Below, one piece after another: positions 20,782 through 29,012 of a stretch of 35,356 nt of DNA. The notes beneath the pieces were generated by a model. It was not told the origin of the DNA and searched no databases. It saw only the letters and a program-made list of their open reading frames with translations. The position numbers and the translations under genes were made by a program. Each line of letters begins with the position of its first letter. The stretch's first letter is position 1. Origin of the DNA: a virus; IMG/VR virus record IMGVR_UViG_3300023104_000004, positions 1 to 35,356 of that record; one strand, written 5' to 3'.

Positions 20782-23439
20782 ATGGCCGACAGGACAGTCA
20801 AGGTCACTATTACGGCGGCTGTGCAGGGCTATCTCGCTGCGATGGATCAGGTTCAGAAGAAGAACAAGTCCACGAGTGACGACGCCAAGCTAAACGCTGA
20901 GGCGCAGGGTCGGGCATTCGGTGAGCTCGGCGCGATGGGCATGCGTGCCGGTGTGGTCATGGCTGCAGGTATTGCACTAGCTGTTGCCCGGTTTGCTGAG
21001 TTCGATCAGGCGATGTCGCAGGTGAAAGCGGCAACTCAGGAAACCGCCGAGAACATGGCGTTGCTGCGTGAAGCTGCACTTGATGCGGGTGCGAAGACTG
21101 CGTTTACGGCCACTGAGGCTGCGAACGCGATTGAGGAACTCGGTAAGGCTGGTCTGACGACTGAGGAAATCCTTTCCGGTGGCCTGTCAGGTGCACTCGT
21201 GCTTGCTGCTGCTGGCGGTATTGGTGTGGCTGAGGCTGCGTCGTATGCGTCGATCACGATGAAGCAGTTCGGTTTGCAGGGTGCTGATGCTGCCCATGTG
21301 GCCGACCTCCTTGCTGCGGGTGCGGGTAAAGCGGTAGGTGACGTTTCGGATCTCGCGATGGCGTTGAACCAGGCGGGTCTTATCGCGAATGGTGCCGGGT
21401 TCTCGATTGAGGAAACGACTGGTGTTCTGGCGGCGTTCGCTGATGCTGGTTTGCTGGGTTCGGATGCTGGTACGTCGCTAAAGACGGCGATCATTGCGCT
21501 GCAGGCACCGTCTGGTGCTGCACGTAAGGAGATGGAACGCCTCAAGCTTTCTTTCTACGACTCGAACCAGCAGATGCTTGGGTTTGATGAGATCGCAGGT
21601 CAGCTCGAGACTCGCCTTGGCGGTTTGTCGGATGAGCAACGCAACTCGAGCCTTGCCATCATTTTCGGTACAGACGCGATCCGTTCCGCAAACGTTCTGT
21701 ATACGCAGGGTGCTGAGGGTATCCAGAAGTACATTGACCAGACGAACGATGCTGGTTATGCGGCGAAGGTTGCCGCGGATCGTCTGGACAACCTTGCCGG
21801 CGATATTGAGAAGCTGGGCGGTTCGTTCGATACGGCTTTGATTCGTTCGGGCTCGAGCGCGAATGATGTGCTGCGTTCTTTGGTGCAGACGTTGACGTTG
21901 GTTGTTGACGGCGTTGGTGCACTCCCGCAACCGGTGCTTGGTTTGGGTTTGGTGCTGGGTACGGTCACGGCGGCGATGCTGCTGACTGGTGGTGCCGCAC
22001 TGACGCTGGTTCCGAAGTTCACAGCTTTGCGCGCGACGGTCGCAGCCACAGGTGTGTCGATGGGTTCGTTTGCACTTCGCACGGCTGCTGTTGGTGGCGC
22101 ACTTGGTGTTGCACTTGTTGCGGTGTCCTTGTTCGCAGGTAAGCAGGCTGAGGCTGCAGGTACGACGCAGGAGCTCACGGATTCGCTTGACCAGTCCACG
22201 GGTGCTCTTACCGCGTATTCGCGTGAGATTGTGGCGAAGAAGCTTGCTGAGGCGGGCGCGTTTGATGCTGCACGTGAGGCTGGCATTTCGCAGCGCGAGT
22301 TGACTGATGCTGTCCTCGAGGGTGGCGATGCTCTTGACGCGGTGAAGTCGAAGCTGGCAGGCAATAACACGTTTGTTTCGTTCTTCGACTTCACAGAGTC
22401 GGGTGGTATCGCTGCAGGCAATGCGAGCTCTGCCATCAAGTCTTTGGGTGACAGTGTTGAGCGGTCGGGCGAGAACTTCAAGAACCAGGCGGCGGCGGCT
22501 GAGAGTTCGGTGTCATCCACTGAGGATGCGTCTGAGGCTTACCTTGCTGCTGCGGGTGAAGTGTCTGGTCTGTCTGGTGAGTTGTCGAAGCTCATTGAGA
22601 CGATCAATAAGGCGAACGGTATCGGTCAGGATGCTGTGACCTCGAATGCGGCATATCAGGCGTCGTTGGTTGATGCGCGTAAAGAGATTGATGCGTTCGC
22701 TGCTGCTAATGGTGTGTCGTCTAAGAACTTGGATGAGTCAACGGTTGCGGGTTCTAAGAATGCGTCAACTTTGGCGGGGCTTGCTCGGCAGTCGCAGGAT
22801 GCGGCTAAGGCCCAGTTCGACCTGGATCACAGCACCGAGGGTTACACGGATCGTTTGCAGGCCGGTCGCAAAGAGATCTACCAGACCGCTCTTGCGCTGA
22901 CCGGTAACGCGAAGGCTGCTCAGGCGTTGACGGACAAAATTTATGCGATGCCGTCTCAGAAGGAGATTGACATCCTCGCTGACACGCAGCGCGCCGAGAA
23001 CGAGTTGCGTCGTCTGACGTCGCGGTGGCAGGGCAAGACGATCAAGCTGCGGGCGACCGTTGATGACAAGTTGGGTTCGGGAATTCTTGGTAAGGCCAAC
23101 GGTGGAATTCTGCCGGGTGCGCCGTCGAAGAAAGACAACATGCTTATCGCCGGCGCGTCGGGTGAGTTTGTCACCAACTCCACGGCAACGTCTGATCCTG
23201 CTAACCGTGCAGCTCTCGAGTACATGAACGCGGGTGGGTCGATTGCTGCGTATGCGTCACCTGCTGCACCCATGTATGCGGGTCGCGGTGGTGGTAGTTC
23301 GTCTGTCGTTATAACCGTGCCTGTGACGATCAAGTCACTTGCTGTCGATAACCCTGACCTGCTGGCACGCACAGTCACCACGTCTGTAAAAGAAGCTCTC
23401 CGTAATGGTGTTGTACCTACTGATTGGAACAACGCATGA
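20782..23439 (+). CDS. Tape measure protein
   Basis: An 885-residue protein, the longest in the genome. The N-terminal region (residues 60-330) matches the TP901-type tape measure core with FAEFDQAMSQVKAATQETAE and repeated Ala/Gly-rich helices. A hydrophobic stretch near residues 380-450 (VLGLGLVLGTVTAAMLLTGG and following) is a membrane-active region. The C-terminus carries the LANGGILPGAP-like motif (KANGGILPGAPSKKDN). It sets tail length, roughly 130 nm at about 1.5 Å per residue. It starts at ATG 20782 with GGGGAG upstream. Confidence 0.95.
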   Translation: MADRTVKVTITAAVQGYLAAMDQVQKKNKSTSDDAKLNAEAQGRAFGELGAMGMRAGVVMAAGIALAVARFAEFDQAMSQVKAATQETAENMALLREAALDAGAKTAFTATEAANAIEELGKAGLTTEEILSGGLSGALVLAAAGGIGVAEAASYASITMKQFGLQGADAAHVADLLAAGAGKAVGDVSDLAMALNQAGLIANGAGFSIEETTGVLAAFADAGLLGSDAGTSLKTAIIALQAPSGAARKEMERLKLSFYDSNQQMLGFDEIAGQLETRLGGLSDEQRNSSLAIIFGTDAIRSANVLYTQGAEGIQKYIDQTNDAGYAAKVAADRLDNLAGDIEKLGGSFDTALIRSGSSANDVLRSLVQTLTLVVDGVGALPQPVLGLGLVLGTVTAAMLLTGGAALTLVPKFTALRATVAATGVSMGSFALRTAAVGGALGVALVAVSLFAGKQAEAAGTTQELTDSLDQSTGALTAYSREIVAKKLAEAGAFDAAREAGISQRELTDAVLEGGDALDAVKSKLAGNNTFVSFFDFTESGGIAAGNASSAIKSLGDSVERSGENFKNQAAAAESSVSSTEDASEAYLAAAGEVSGLSGELSKLIETINKANGIGQDAVTSNAAYQASLVDARKEIDAFAAANGVSSKNLDESTVAGSKNASTLAGLARQSQDAAKAQFDLDHSTEGYTDRLQAGRKEIYQTALALTGNAKAAQALTDKIYAMPSQKEIDILADTQRAENELRRLTSRWQGKTIKLRATVDDKLGSGILGKANGGILPGAPSKKDNMLIAGASGEFVTNSTATSDPANRAALEYMNAGGSIAAYASPAAPMYAGRGGGSSSVVITVPVTIKSLAVDNPDLLARTVTTSVKEALRNGVVPTDWNNA

Positions 23440-25502
23440 GCGTCTTCCTGCCGAGCTCGCATAAGTTCGCGATTGCGTGTGGTGCTGGTGGTGCGTATGT
23501 GGAAGTAACCGATTGGGTGGTTTTCAATGAGGGCGCGGTAACTCGTTCGTGGGGTCGCCAGTCTGCTTTCTCTGATGCAACCCCGTCAACGTTTTCGTTC
23601 ACGTTGGATAACCGGGATGGCCGGTTTACGCCAGGTTATGCGACAGGTATTGCGCCTGTTGTGATTCCGTTGTCTGAGGGGATGGGTGTGTCGTGGGAGT
23701 TGAATGGTCAGCTCCGTCATGGGCAGATTCGTTCGATGCCGTTGGTGTTTCCGGATGTTGGTGTTGCGTCGTCGTTGCGTGTGCGGGTTGTTGTTTCTGA
23801 TTCGTTGACGGTTGCGGCGCGCACGAGCATTGACACTTTGGCTGATACGGCGCGGACTAATGCTGGGTCGTTGTTGTTTTGGCCGTTGGATGATTCGTCG
23901 GGTTCGCGTCGTGCGTTGGAGGCGTCGGCTAATGATTCGTTGGTGGCGCGTGGGTCGGTGACGTTTGGTGAGCCGGGGATTCCGATGGTTTCGGAGTCGA
24001 TGGTGCGCCTTGAATCGGCGGGGGGCTCCACCGCGGAACTTGCGGCGTATACCCCTGCGGTAGCGCCGATCTTGTACCCAGATGCCGATGTTGGAGCGTG
24101 GGGTTTTTGGGCTTCCTACTCCGGCGTTGGGAACGCGCAGGTGTCGGTGAATACGAAGGCAAGCGCGTTCTACCCAATGATCGTCGGGATTTATCCCGAT
24201 CAGGTTCGCTTTTCCACCAACTCGTCGGCTGCAACTCTTTCCCTAGACACGTCCATACCGCATTACTACTCGTGGACAACAGCGGCCGTTTTCGCCAGCG
24301 GAAACTGGCGGATCACAATCCGCGGGTACGTTGACGGCGTGCTGGTGGGCGGGGCGAATACAACCCCCCTAACTAACCCGACTTTCACGCAAGAGCAGCG
24401 GCAAGTTAAATCCGTCATCCTCTCCGTAGACAATGGCGACGGTGTTGCCTACTTTTCGCGCCTGTCACACACGGCAACACTTCCAAACGAGGCAGTCGCC
24501 AACACCAACACCGAGGGTTCACGTCTCACCGGTATCGCCTCGCTAGTCCCGTTGAACCTTGACACGCTGCCCACCGATCTTGGCAACGAACTTGTTGGGG
24601 AACAGGGGTCAGGTTCAGCACTCGACCTCATCAACGAGATCATCCGTGGCGAACAAGGACACATCTACACCACCGTCGCCGGGACACTTCTCGCACCCGT
24701 CGAGAAGGTAACCGTGCGTTCTCGTGTGCGCCCGGAAACTGTCACCACAACCTTTGTCACCACGGCAGACATTCTGGATTCACCCGACATCGGACGAGAC
24801 ACAACCAACACCGTTTCTGCGGTAAACGTCAACGGTTCCGACAACCGCATACAGGTCACAAACAGTGACCTCGAGCCCCTAGTCGGTTCCGCGAACACAT
24901 CAGGGAGCCTCGCATTCTCCGACATTGTGAACCTTCGCGCATGGGGTGAAGATCGCATCCTCCGTGGTGTCAACAAAGGCATCGACGTGTTCTCGATCAC
25001 CGTCAACGCCAGGTCAACAACCGCAAGCCGTTGGGCTGACCTGCTCGCGTTGACACCCGGTTACCGTTACCGCGTATCAGGGTTGCCAACCGCACAACTG
25101 GGCATCAGCACATGGGACGGCTGGTTTCTTGGTGCGGCGGAAACGCATACACAAGAAGACAACCTGTTCACCCTGTATTTCGAACGCACCCTACCCAAAA
25201 CGGGCATCTTCGACACAGACCGGTGGATGGCTGACGGTGCGCTCACCCTCAGCGCAAACGTCAACGCTGCAGTCACAAGCATGTCCATCGCAACATCCGA
25301 CCCGCTCACCAAATTCACCACCACCGGTGGTGACCTGCCCGTGGATGTAGTCATGGGCACCGAGCAGATGCGTGTCACCGCCGTCACTGGAGCAACTCCG
25401 CAAGTGTTCACGATCGTGCGTGGCGTGAACGGAACCACAGCCACAACGCATGTTGCCGGCGAAACGCTCGAGCTCACACCCGAAACACTCTTCGCCTACT
25501 AA
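23436..25502 (+). CDS. Minor tail protein
   Basis: A 688-residue protein with ATG 23436 overlapping the tape measure stop. Start residues SVFLPSSHKFAIACGAGGAY and VVFNEGAVTRSWGRQSAFSD resemble distal tail or baseplate hub proteins; the middle includes a lectin-like stretch (about residues 140-310), and the end is a repeat-like VNAAVTSMSIATSDPLTKF and VVMGTEQMRVTAVTG. Codon usage changes part-way: G/T-rich before about 24,050 and C/A-rich after, which suggests a recombination joint within or near the gene. It is the likely tail-tip or receptor-associated component. Confidence 0.8.
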   Translation: MSVFLPSSHKFAIACGAGGAYVEVTDWVVFNEGAVTRSWGRQSAFSDATPSTFSFTLDNRDGRFTPGYATGIAPVVIPLSEGMGVSWELNGQLRHGQIRSMPLVFPDVGVASSLRVRVVVSDSLTVAARTSIDTLADTARTNAGSLLFWPLDDSSGSRRALEASANDSLVARGSVTFGEPGIPMVSESMVRLESAGGSTAELAAYTPAVAPILYPDADVGAWGFWASYSGVGNAQVSVNTKASAFYPMIVGIYPDQVRFSTNSSAATLSLDTSIPHYYSWTTAAVFASGNWRITIRGYVDGVLVGGANTTPLTNPTFTQEQRQVKSVILSVDNGDGVAYFSRLSHTATLPNEAVANTNTEGSRLTGIASLVPLNLDTLPTDLGNELVGEQGSGSALDLINEIIRGEQGHIYTTVAGTLLAPVEKVTVRSRVRPETVTTTFVTTADILDSPDIGRDTTNTVSAVNVNGSDNRIQVTNSDLEPLVGSANTSGSLAFSDIVNLRAWGEDRILRGVNKGIDVFSITVNARSTTASRWADLLALTPGYRYRVSGLPTAQLGISTWDGWFLGAAETHTQEDNLFTLYFERTLPKTGIFDTDRWMADGALTLSANVNAAVTSMSIATSDPLTKFTTTGGDLPVDVVMGTEQMRVTAVTGATPQVFTIVRGVNGTTATTHVAGETLELTPETLFAY

Positions 25503-25510
25503 GGAGCATC

Positions 25511-26023
25511 ATGGCATCACTCACTTTGGCGACCGTTGGCGGGAGAGTTGCCGCCGCACTTGTAAACCAGATCATCGCCATTCTCACAATCCGCACAAGC
25601 TACACGCCGACGATAACGAACTTCTCATCGGCCACAACATCACCAACGATCACCGGCTCCTACACGCGCGCCGGAAACGTTGTGACCGTGTGCGTGCAAG
25701 GGAAACTCGGAACAGGTTCAATCTCTGTCGGGTCGATCACGGCCACCGTCCCGCCATCGCTCCCCATCGACACAACGGGCATGATCGCCAACTCCACAGC
25801 ACTTGACGGTACGGCAGCATTCAACGACATCAACGGCAGTTATTTCGCTGGCCCAGTTCAGCTTGTCGATGCGAACACTGTGCGTGCAATGCGTCCCTTA
25901 CAGTCAGCCTCGTACACGGCAGCACTCACAGGTGGCTTCGGTTCTACCGCGTCAGGTAGCCCGTTCACATGGGCTGCAGGCGATGAGGTTTCGCTGCTGT
26001 TCTCCTACGTCACAAGCGCATGA
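25511..26023 (+). CDS. Minor tail or tail-tip protein
   Basis: A 170-residue protein with AAGGAG just upstream of ATG 25511. It is Ser/Thr/Gly-rich and beta-patterned (SYTPTITNFSSATTSPTITG, ITATVPPSLPIDTTG, SYTAALTGGFGSTAS), like adsorption-linked tail fibres or caps. It overlaps the lysin-like gene by 4 bases. A receptor-binding role is inferred from position. Confidence 0.6.
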   Translation: MASLTLATVGGRVAAALVNQIIAILTIRTSYTPTITNFSSATTSPTITGSYTRAGNVVTVCVQGKLGTGSISVGSITATVPPSLPIDTTGMIANSTALDGTAAFNDINGSYFAGPVQLVDANTVRAMRPLQSASYTAALTGGFGSTASGSPFTWAAGDEVSLLFSYVTSA

Positions 26024-26796
26024 TCGCAATTTCTCACCCGTTCCCACACGCAAGGGTGGGCGCGGGTTGGACGTGGCATCGCGCGAATGGTTATCAGGGT
26101 GGCGTTGATTATGTTGTGGCGTCAGGTCAACGGTTCGTATCACCGGCTGATGGTTGGGCGCAGAACCTTGGCACAGGTCAGGTGTTGCTGACTTTGGATG
26201 ATGGTCGCCGCATTGGTTGCCGCGAACTTGCCTCGAGCCCTATCCCGTTCGGTCGTATCCGCGTGAACCGTGGCGACCTTTTGGGCATCACCGGGCGGCG
26301 TGTTTTCCGCAATGGCAAGTGGATCAAACTGTGGCCGCACATTGATGGCATCACCAAACAGGGTGTGCGTGTGCCATTCGAACCGTGGGTAACAAAAACC
26401 ACCACACCCGCAGGCACAACGAGCAAACCTATCCCCGCAATTGAACAGGATGACGACATGAAGTTTCTTTCGCACAAGACACAGGACATCTGGTATCTCG
26501 TCGGAGAGTTCACCGTCACCCGCACACGTGAGCTCGCAACTGCACGCCTGTGGAAGCAAGCGTATGGCGACAGTGAACCGTGCACATCGGAAGCGTTGAA
26601 AGCGGTCATCACTGTTGCGGAGACGAACGCAGCGACACGGGATGCGCAGACGGCAGCAACCCTGAAAACTGTTGTCTCCGGAACCACAGCAAGCGTCGTA
26701 GTTGATTACGCACGCATCAAAAAGAACACCGCCGAACTGCTGGCCGGCGTACCTGATGATGTTGCTGACGAGCTAGCCGAACGACTGGCGAACTAA
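26020..26796 (+). CDS. Endolysin candidate, M23-like peptidase fold
   Basis: A 258-residue protein. Residues 5-45 (SHPFPHARVGAGWTWHRANG, then YQGGVDYV and SPADG) and 80-110 (RIRVNRGDLLGITG, LWPHIDG) follow the M23 peptidoglycan endopeptidase layout, HxxxD then HxH. But the zinc ligand expected at residue 26 is Gln, and the second His of the HxH pair is Asp109, so only D30 and H107 match. The C-terminal half is a helical domain (MKFLSHKTQDIWYLVGEF). It lies before membrane and holin genes, and no other lysin is visible. It is either a diverged lysin or a catalytically dead relative. Confidence 0.55.
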   Translation: MIAISHPFPHARVGAGWTWHRANGYQGGVDYVVASGQRFVSPADGWAQNLGTGQVLLTLDDGRRIGCRELASSPIPFGRIRVNRGDLLGITGRRVFRNGKWIKLWPHIDGITKQGVRVPFEPWVTKTTTPAGTTSKPIPAIEQDDDMKFLSHKTQDIWYLVGEFTVTRTRELATARLWKQAYGDSEPCTSEALKAVITVAETNAATRDAQTAATLKTVVSGTTASVVVDYARIKKNTAELLAGVPDDVADELAERLAN

Positions 26797-27209
26797 TGCG
26801 CGCCATCATCCGCCTATTCGTATTCCTGTTCTTCAAGATCAAAGAACCACGCACCATTCGCCTTGTGCAGCTCATCATCTACGCATGCATGGTCGGTGCC
26901 GGACATTACATCGTGTCGGTGCTCCCTGACCTGTACACGGATGTTCTCGGCACAACACTCGTCTACTTCTTTGGTGCAGCGATCCTCCTGGGAGGCGTGC
27001 TCGGTGCGATTGCTGTACTGCCCGGCATCTGGTGGCTCGAACGCACAGCCATCATCGCCCTGTGGACAGGGCTGGGTGTGTTCGTTGTTGTGCAAGTGGC
27101 GCTCGGAATATCGATCGTCGGCCTGCTGATAGCAGTTGCCCTCGCAGCATCATTCGTTCAACGCTGGTCGGACATCACGGAATACGATCTCGCCCCACGC
27201 GCCAGCTAG
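26796..27209 (+). CDS. Multi-pass membrane protein
   Basis: A 137-residue protein with about four hydrophobic segments (near residues 6-14 with the basic N-terminus, 23-42, 52-75 and 85-120). Charged loops and a polar C-terminus (RWSDITEYDLAPRAS) follow. It begins on the last base of the lysin-like stop. A lysis accessory role (holin-like) is possible, as is tail-gene cargo. Confidence 0.65.
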   Translation: MRAIIRLFVFLFFKIKEPRTIRLVQLIIYACMVGAGHYIVSVLPDLYTDVLGTTLVYFFGAAILLGGVLGAIAVLPGIWWLERTAIIALWTGLGVFVVVQVALGISIVGLLIAVALAASFVQRWSDITEYDLAPRAS

Positions 27210-27221
27210 AGAGGGCGAGAC

Positions 27222-27575
27222 GTGACACCGACTATCACTGACCCCTTAGCCCAACAACTAGTTACTTTCCTTCTCGGTGGTGGTGCACTCGCCATAGGTA
27301 CAGCGGTCACACGGTTCATCTGGAAATGGCGCACCGGACGTGTAGCCGCCGAACGCGAAAACAACACCTCACTCGTCAACCAACGCATTGCCGCCATCGA
27401 AGAACGTAAAGCTGCCGAACGCGAACGAGACGCAGCCGACCGCAAACGTCGCCTCGCAGCAGAAGAGAACTCGCGCCTACGCCGCCTACTCATCCAGAAC
27501 GGCATCAACCCCGGTGACGAACTCGACTTCGAAAACACCATCACCCCCGAACACCCCAACAGACCAAGGAGATAA
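27222..27575 (+). CDS. Membrane-anchored coiled-coil protein
   Basis: A 117-residue protein from GTG 27222. One hydrophobic helix (QQLVTFLLGGGALAIGTAVT) is followed by a long charged coiled coil (AAERENNTSLVNQRIAAIEE, ERERDAADRKRRLAAEEN). This is a common arrangement in phage lysis cassettes just before the holin. It may be a holin-associated or spanin-like protein; Gram-positive hosts have no outer membrane, so spanin is unlikely. Confidence 0.6.
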   Translation: MTPTITDPLAQQLVTFLLGGGALAIGTAVTRFIWKWRTGRVAAERENNTSLVNQRIAAIEERKAAERERDAADRKRRLAAEENSRLRRLLIQNGINPGDELDFENTITPEHPNRPRR

Positions 27576-27578
27576 CCC

Positions 27579-27758
27579 ATGCTCGAAACAATCCAGCCCT
27601 ACGCCAAGTTCGTCGCAGCACTGATCGGTACAGCTATCACCGCCGGCAGCTCACTCTTCCTGCCCGAAGCACTCGAATGGCTCACCTTCGTTGGTGCACT
27701 CGTAACCACGATCGCTGTTTACGCTGTGCCCAACACGCCCGCTGACAGCGGATGGTGA
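27579..27758 (+). CDS. Holin
   Basis: A 59-residue protein with AAGGAGAT 5 bases before ATG 27579. Two hydrophobic helices (VAALIGTAITAGSSLFL and LTFVGALVTTIAVYAV) are separated by PEALEWL, and it ends VPNTPADSGW. The two-helix layout and the VPNTP ending are typical of short actinophage holins. It forms the membrane lesion that releases the lysin. A terminator follows. Confidence 0.75.
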   Translation: MLETIQPYAKFVAALIGTAITAGSSLFLPEALEWLTFVGALVTTIAVYAVPNTPADSGW

Positions 27759-27775
27759 ACCCAGCAACGAACAAT

Positions 27776-27823
27776 GCCCCGCTCGAGACTCCACACGGAA
27801 TCTTGGGCGGGGCTATTTGTTTT
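27776..27823 (+). terminator. Late-operon terminator
   Basis: GCCCCGCTC (27776-27784) pairs with GGGCGGGGC (27805-27813; one G-U), with an inner short stem (AGACTCC/GGAATCT, one mismatch), then a T-rich tail to 27823. It marks the end of the + strand late genes; the next genes are on the minus strand. Confidence 0.85.
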
Positions 27824-27852
27824 CTAGTTGTGGACATTCGGAAAGGTGTTGC

Positions 27853-28221
27853 CTAAGAGGTGAGTAGTCGCACATTGACTATCACGTCAATGGAATCGCC
27901 CACAGCCCACGTAAAAGGCTGTAAAACCGATACTGGCGTAAAGCTCTTTGGGTCGAGCGGGTTCGCGCCCATCTGGTAGCACAAAACGATCTTGCCCTCG
28001 ATTTTCGATGGCTTTTCTACCTCAAGTTGATACTGAGTAGACGTTGACGCATCGAAGGCGCTTGCTGCTGCGCTCGTTATTTCGAATGGTTCGTCAAAGA
28101 CAATCGGAAATCCATGTGAGAAAACAGCGAGTGGCGTCATCTCCTCGCGGAATACCAGGGTCGCTTGATTGCCTACCCGCGATATGACATTCGCTTTTCG
28201 AACGCGTATGGCCTCGGTCAT
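27853..28221 (-). CDS. Hypothetical protein, lysogeny-side cargo
   Basis: A 122-residue soluble protein on the minus strand with GAAAG before the ATG at 28221. It is beta-rich (ANVISRVGNQATLVFREEM, SIDVIVNVRLLTS), with Val and Thr alternation, no signal peptide and no known motif. It lies between the late-gene terminator and attP, a usual place for genes expressed from the prophage. Function unknown. Confidence 0.6.
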   Translation of the reverse strand: MTEAIRVRKANVISRVGNQATLVFREEMTPLAVFSHGFPIVFDEPFEITSAAASAFDASTSTQYQLEVEKPSKIEGKIVLCYQMGANPLDPKSFTPVSVLQPFTWAVGDSIDVIVNVRLLTS

Positions 28222-28229
28222 TTCGCTTT

Positions 28230-28257
28230 CACATACCTTTCAAGTATTCGTAGACAA
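28230..28257 (-). promoter_or_regulatory. Candidate promoter for the minus-strand gene at 27853-28221
   Basis: On the minus strand TTGTCT (28252-28257) and TATGTG (28230-28235) are 16 bases apart, close to the start codon. Both boxes are imperfect. Confidence 0.3.
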
Positions 28258-28310
28258 CCCCGCCGAACACTGCTACCTTGGCCGCGTTGGAGAGACAATA
28301 CTGCAACCTC

Positions 28311-28336
28311 AGCCCCGGTGAGCGATCACCGGGGCT
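28311..28336 (-). terminator. 11-bp hairpin with GCGA tetraloop
   Basis: AGCCCCGGTGA (28311-28321) and TCACCGGGGCT (28326-28336) pair perfectly around a GNRA-type loop. It lies 6 bases downstream of the minus-strand secreted-protein gene, so it most likely terminates that message; it is nearly symmetric and could work both ways. Confidence 0.65.
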
Positions 28337-28342
28337 TTGCGG

Positions 28343-28552
28343 TTACCGACCATACTTCGGGCCACGCAGATCAGGATCGTTCGGCACACAATAACGACCA
28401 TATGCGTGCGTGTTCGGCATGCACTTGATCGCTACGGATGATGCCTTCACTGTTGTGCGCGGGGACTGGGCGAACGACTTCGCCTGAGCGGCAGACATTG
28501 GGGCGGCCACCATGAGCAGCGTGATCGCTGCGGTGGTCAGTAGCTTCTTCAT
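28343..28552 (-). CDS. Small secreted protein
   Basis: A 69-residue protein on the minus strand with AAGGAG before the ATG at 28552. A Sec signal (MKKLLTTAAITLLMVAAPMS) ends AAQA-K, giving a 44-residue basic mature peptide with two Cys (KCMPNTHAYGRYCVPNDPDL), likely a disulfide after export. It sits beside attP on the prophage-expressed strand. Export suggests surface protection or a host-modifying role, but no family is known. Confidence 0.7.
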   Translation of the reverse strand: MKKLLTTAAITLLMVAAPMSAAQAKSFAQSPRTTVKASSVAIKCMPNTHAYGRYCVPNDPDLRGPKYGR

Positions 28553-28609
28553 TGGTGGGGCTCCTTGTTTGACGGGTGAGGTCTAGAAAGTACCGCACCC
28601 GAAACAAAA

Positions 28610-28638
28610 TTAATAGAGTCTTGCCCAACAAAGGCTAA
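28610..28638 (-). promoter_or_regulatory. Candidate promoter overlapping an attP arm repeat
   Basis: On the minus strand TTAGCC (28633-28638) and TATTAA (28610-28615) are 17 bases apart, upstream of the secreted-protein gene. The -35 box would lie within the first arm repeat, so integrase binding might affect transcription. Speculative. Confidence 0.3.
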
Positions 28639-28841
28639 CTGAAAGGCTGACGTGACCAACCTGTTAGATGGCCACTCCCCAGTGTTTTATTGAGCCGCCT
28701 GTCAGAATCGAACTGACGACCTTCTCATTACGAGTGAGAAGTTTTACACCCTAGATGCCTCAAACCCCAGTGTTTTACTGGGATGAGGGTTACTTGTATG
28801 CACCCGTACGCACCGGCAATGGCTTACGTAATGGCTAACGT
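28633..28841. other. attP: attP region with tRNA-Thr half-core and arm-type repeats
   Basis: The core (28691-28742; minus sense) is the 3' half of a tRNA-Thr(CGT): anticodon stem TCTCA/TGAGA with loop CTCGTAA, T-arm GTCAG-TTCGATT-CTGAC and acceptor AGGCGGCT. No D-arm or 5' acceptor is present, as expected for an attachment site. Outer repeats GGCTAACTG (28633) and GGCTGACGT (28645) on one side, and GGCTTACGT (28821) and GGCTAACGT (28833) on the other, each start 12 bases apart. CCCCAGTGTTTTA flanks the core at 28677-28689 and 28765-28777. It lies just upstream of the integrase. Confidence 0.85.
28677..28780. repeat. Inner direct repeats flanking the attP core
   Basis: CCCCAGTGTTTTA at 28677-28689 and at 28765-28777 (88 bases apart) are identical, with weaker similarity continuing upstream (TAGATGGCC versus TAGATGCCT). 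They probably represent binding sites for integrase, excisionase or a host factor. Confidence 0.7.
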
Positions 28842-28861
28842 GGTGCTACAGTTACAAAAGA

Positions 28862-28891
28862 AGGGCCACGGACTCCTACATCCGTGGCCCT
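28862..28891. terminator. 11-bp hairpin between attP and integrase
   Basis: AGGGCCACGGA (28862-28872) pairs with TCCGTGGCCCT (28881-28891). On the minus strand it is followed by TTCTTTTG, so it fits a minus-strand or bidirectional terminator that would isolate attP from transcription. Confidence 0.7.
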
Positions 28892-28928
28892 GTATCCGTC
28901 CCAAGTACTTCCCCAAGGAACGAACACC

Positions 28929-29012
28929 ATGAATTTTAGCGACATCTTTCATAGAAGACCACTGCACATCGGCGTCATCAACGGCGCGGTGTGGAGCGCG
29001 CACGACAGATGA
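28929..29012 (+). CDS. Possible 27-aa leader peptide of the integrase gene
   Basis: ATG 28929 with AAGGA about 9 bases before; ends TGA 29010-29012, overlapping the integrase ATG at 29009 (ATGA). The short frame could couple integrase translation to a leader. Low coding content makes it uncertain. Confidence 0.4.
   Translation: MNFSDIFHRRPLHIGVINGAVWSAHDR

Noticed and set aside
28691-28742. A complete tRNA-Thr gene
   Set aside because: Only the anticodon-to-3' half is present, with no D-arm or 5' acceptor. It is an attachment core, not a functional tRNA.
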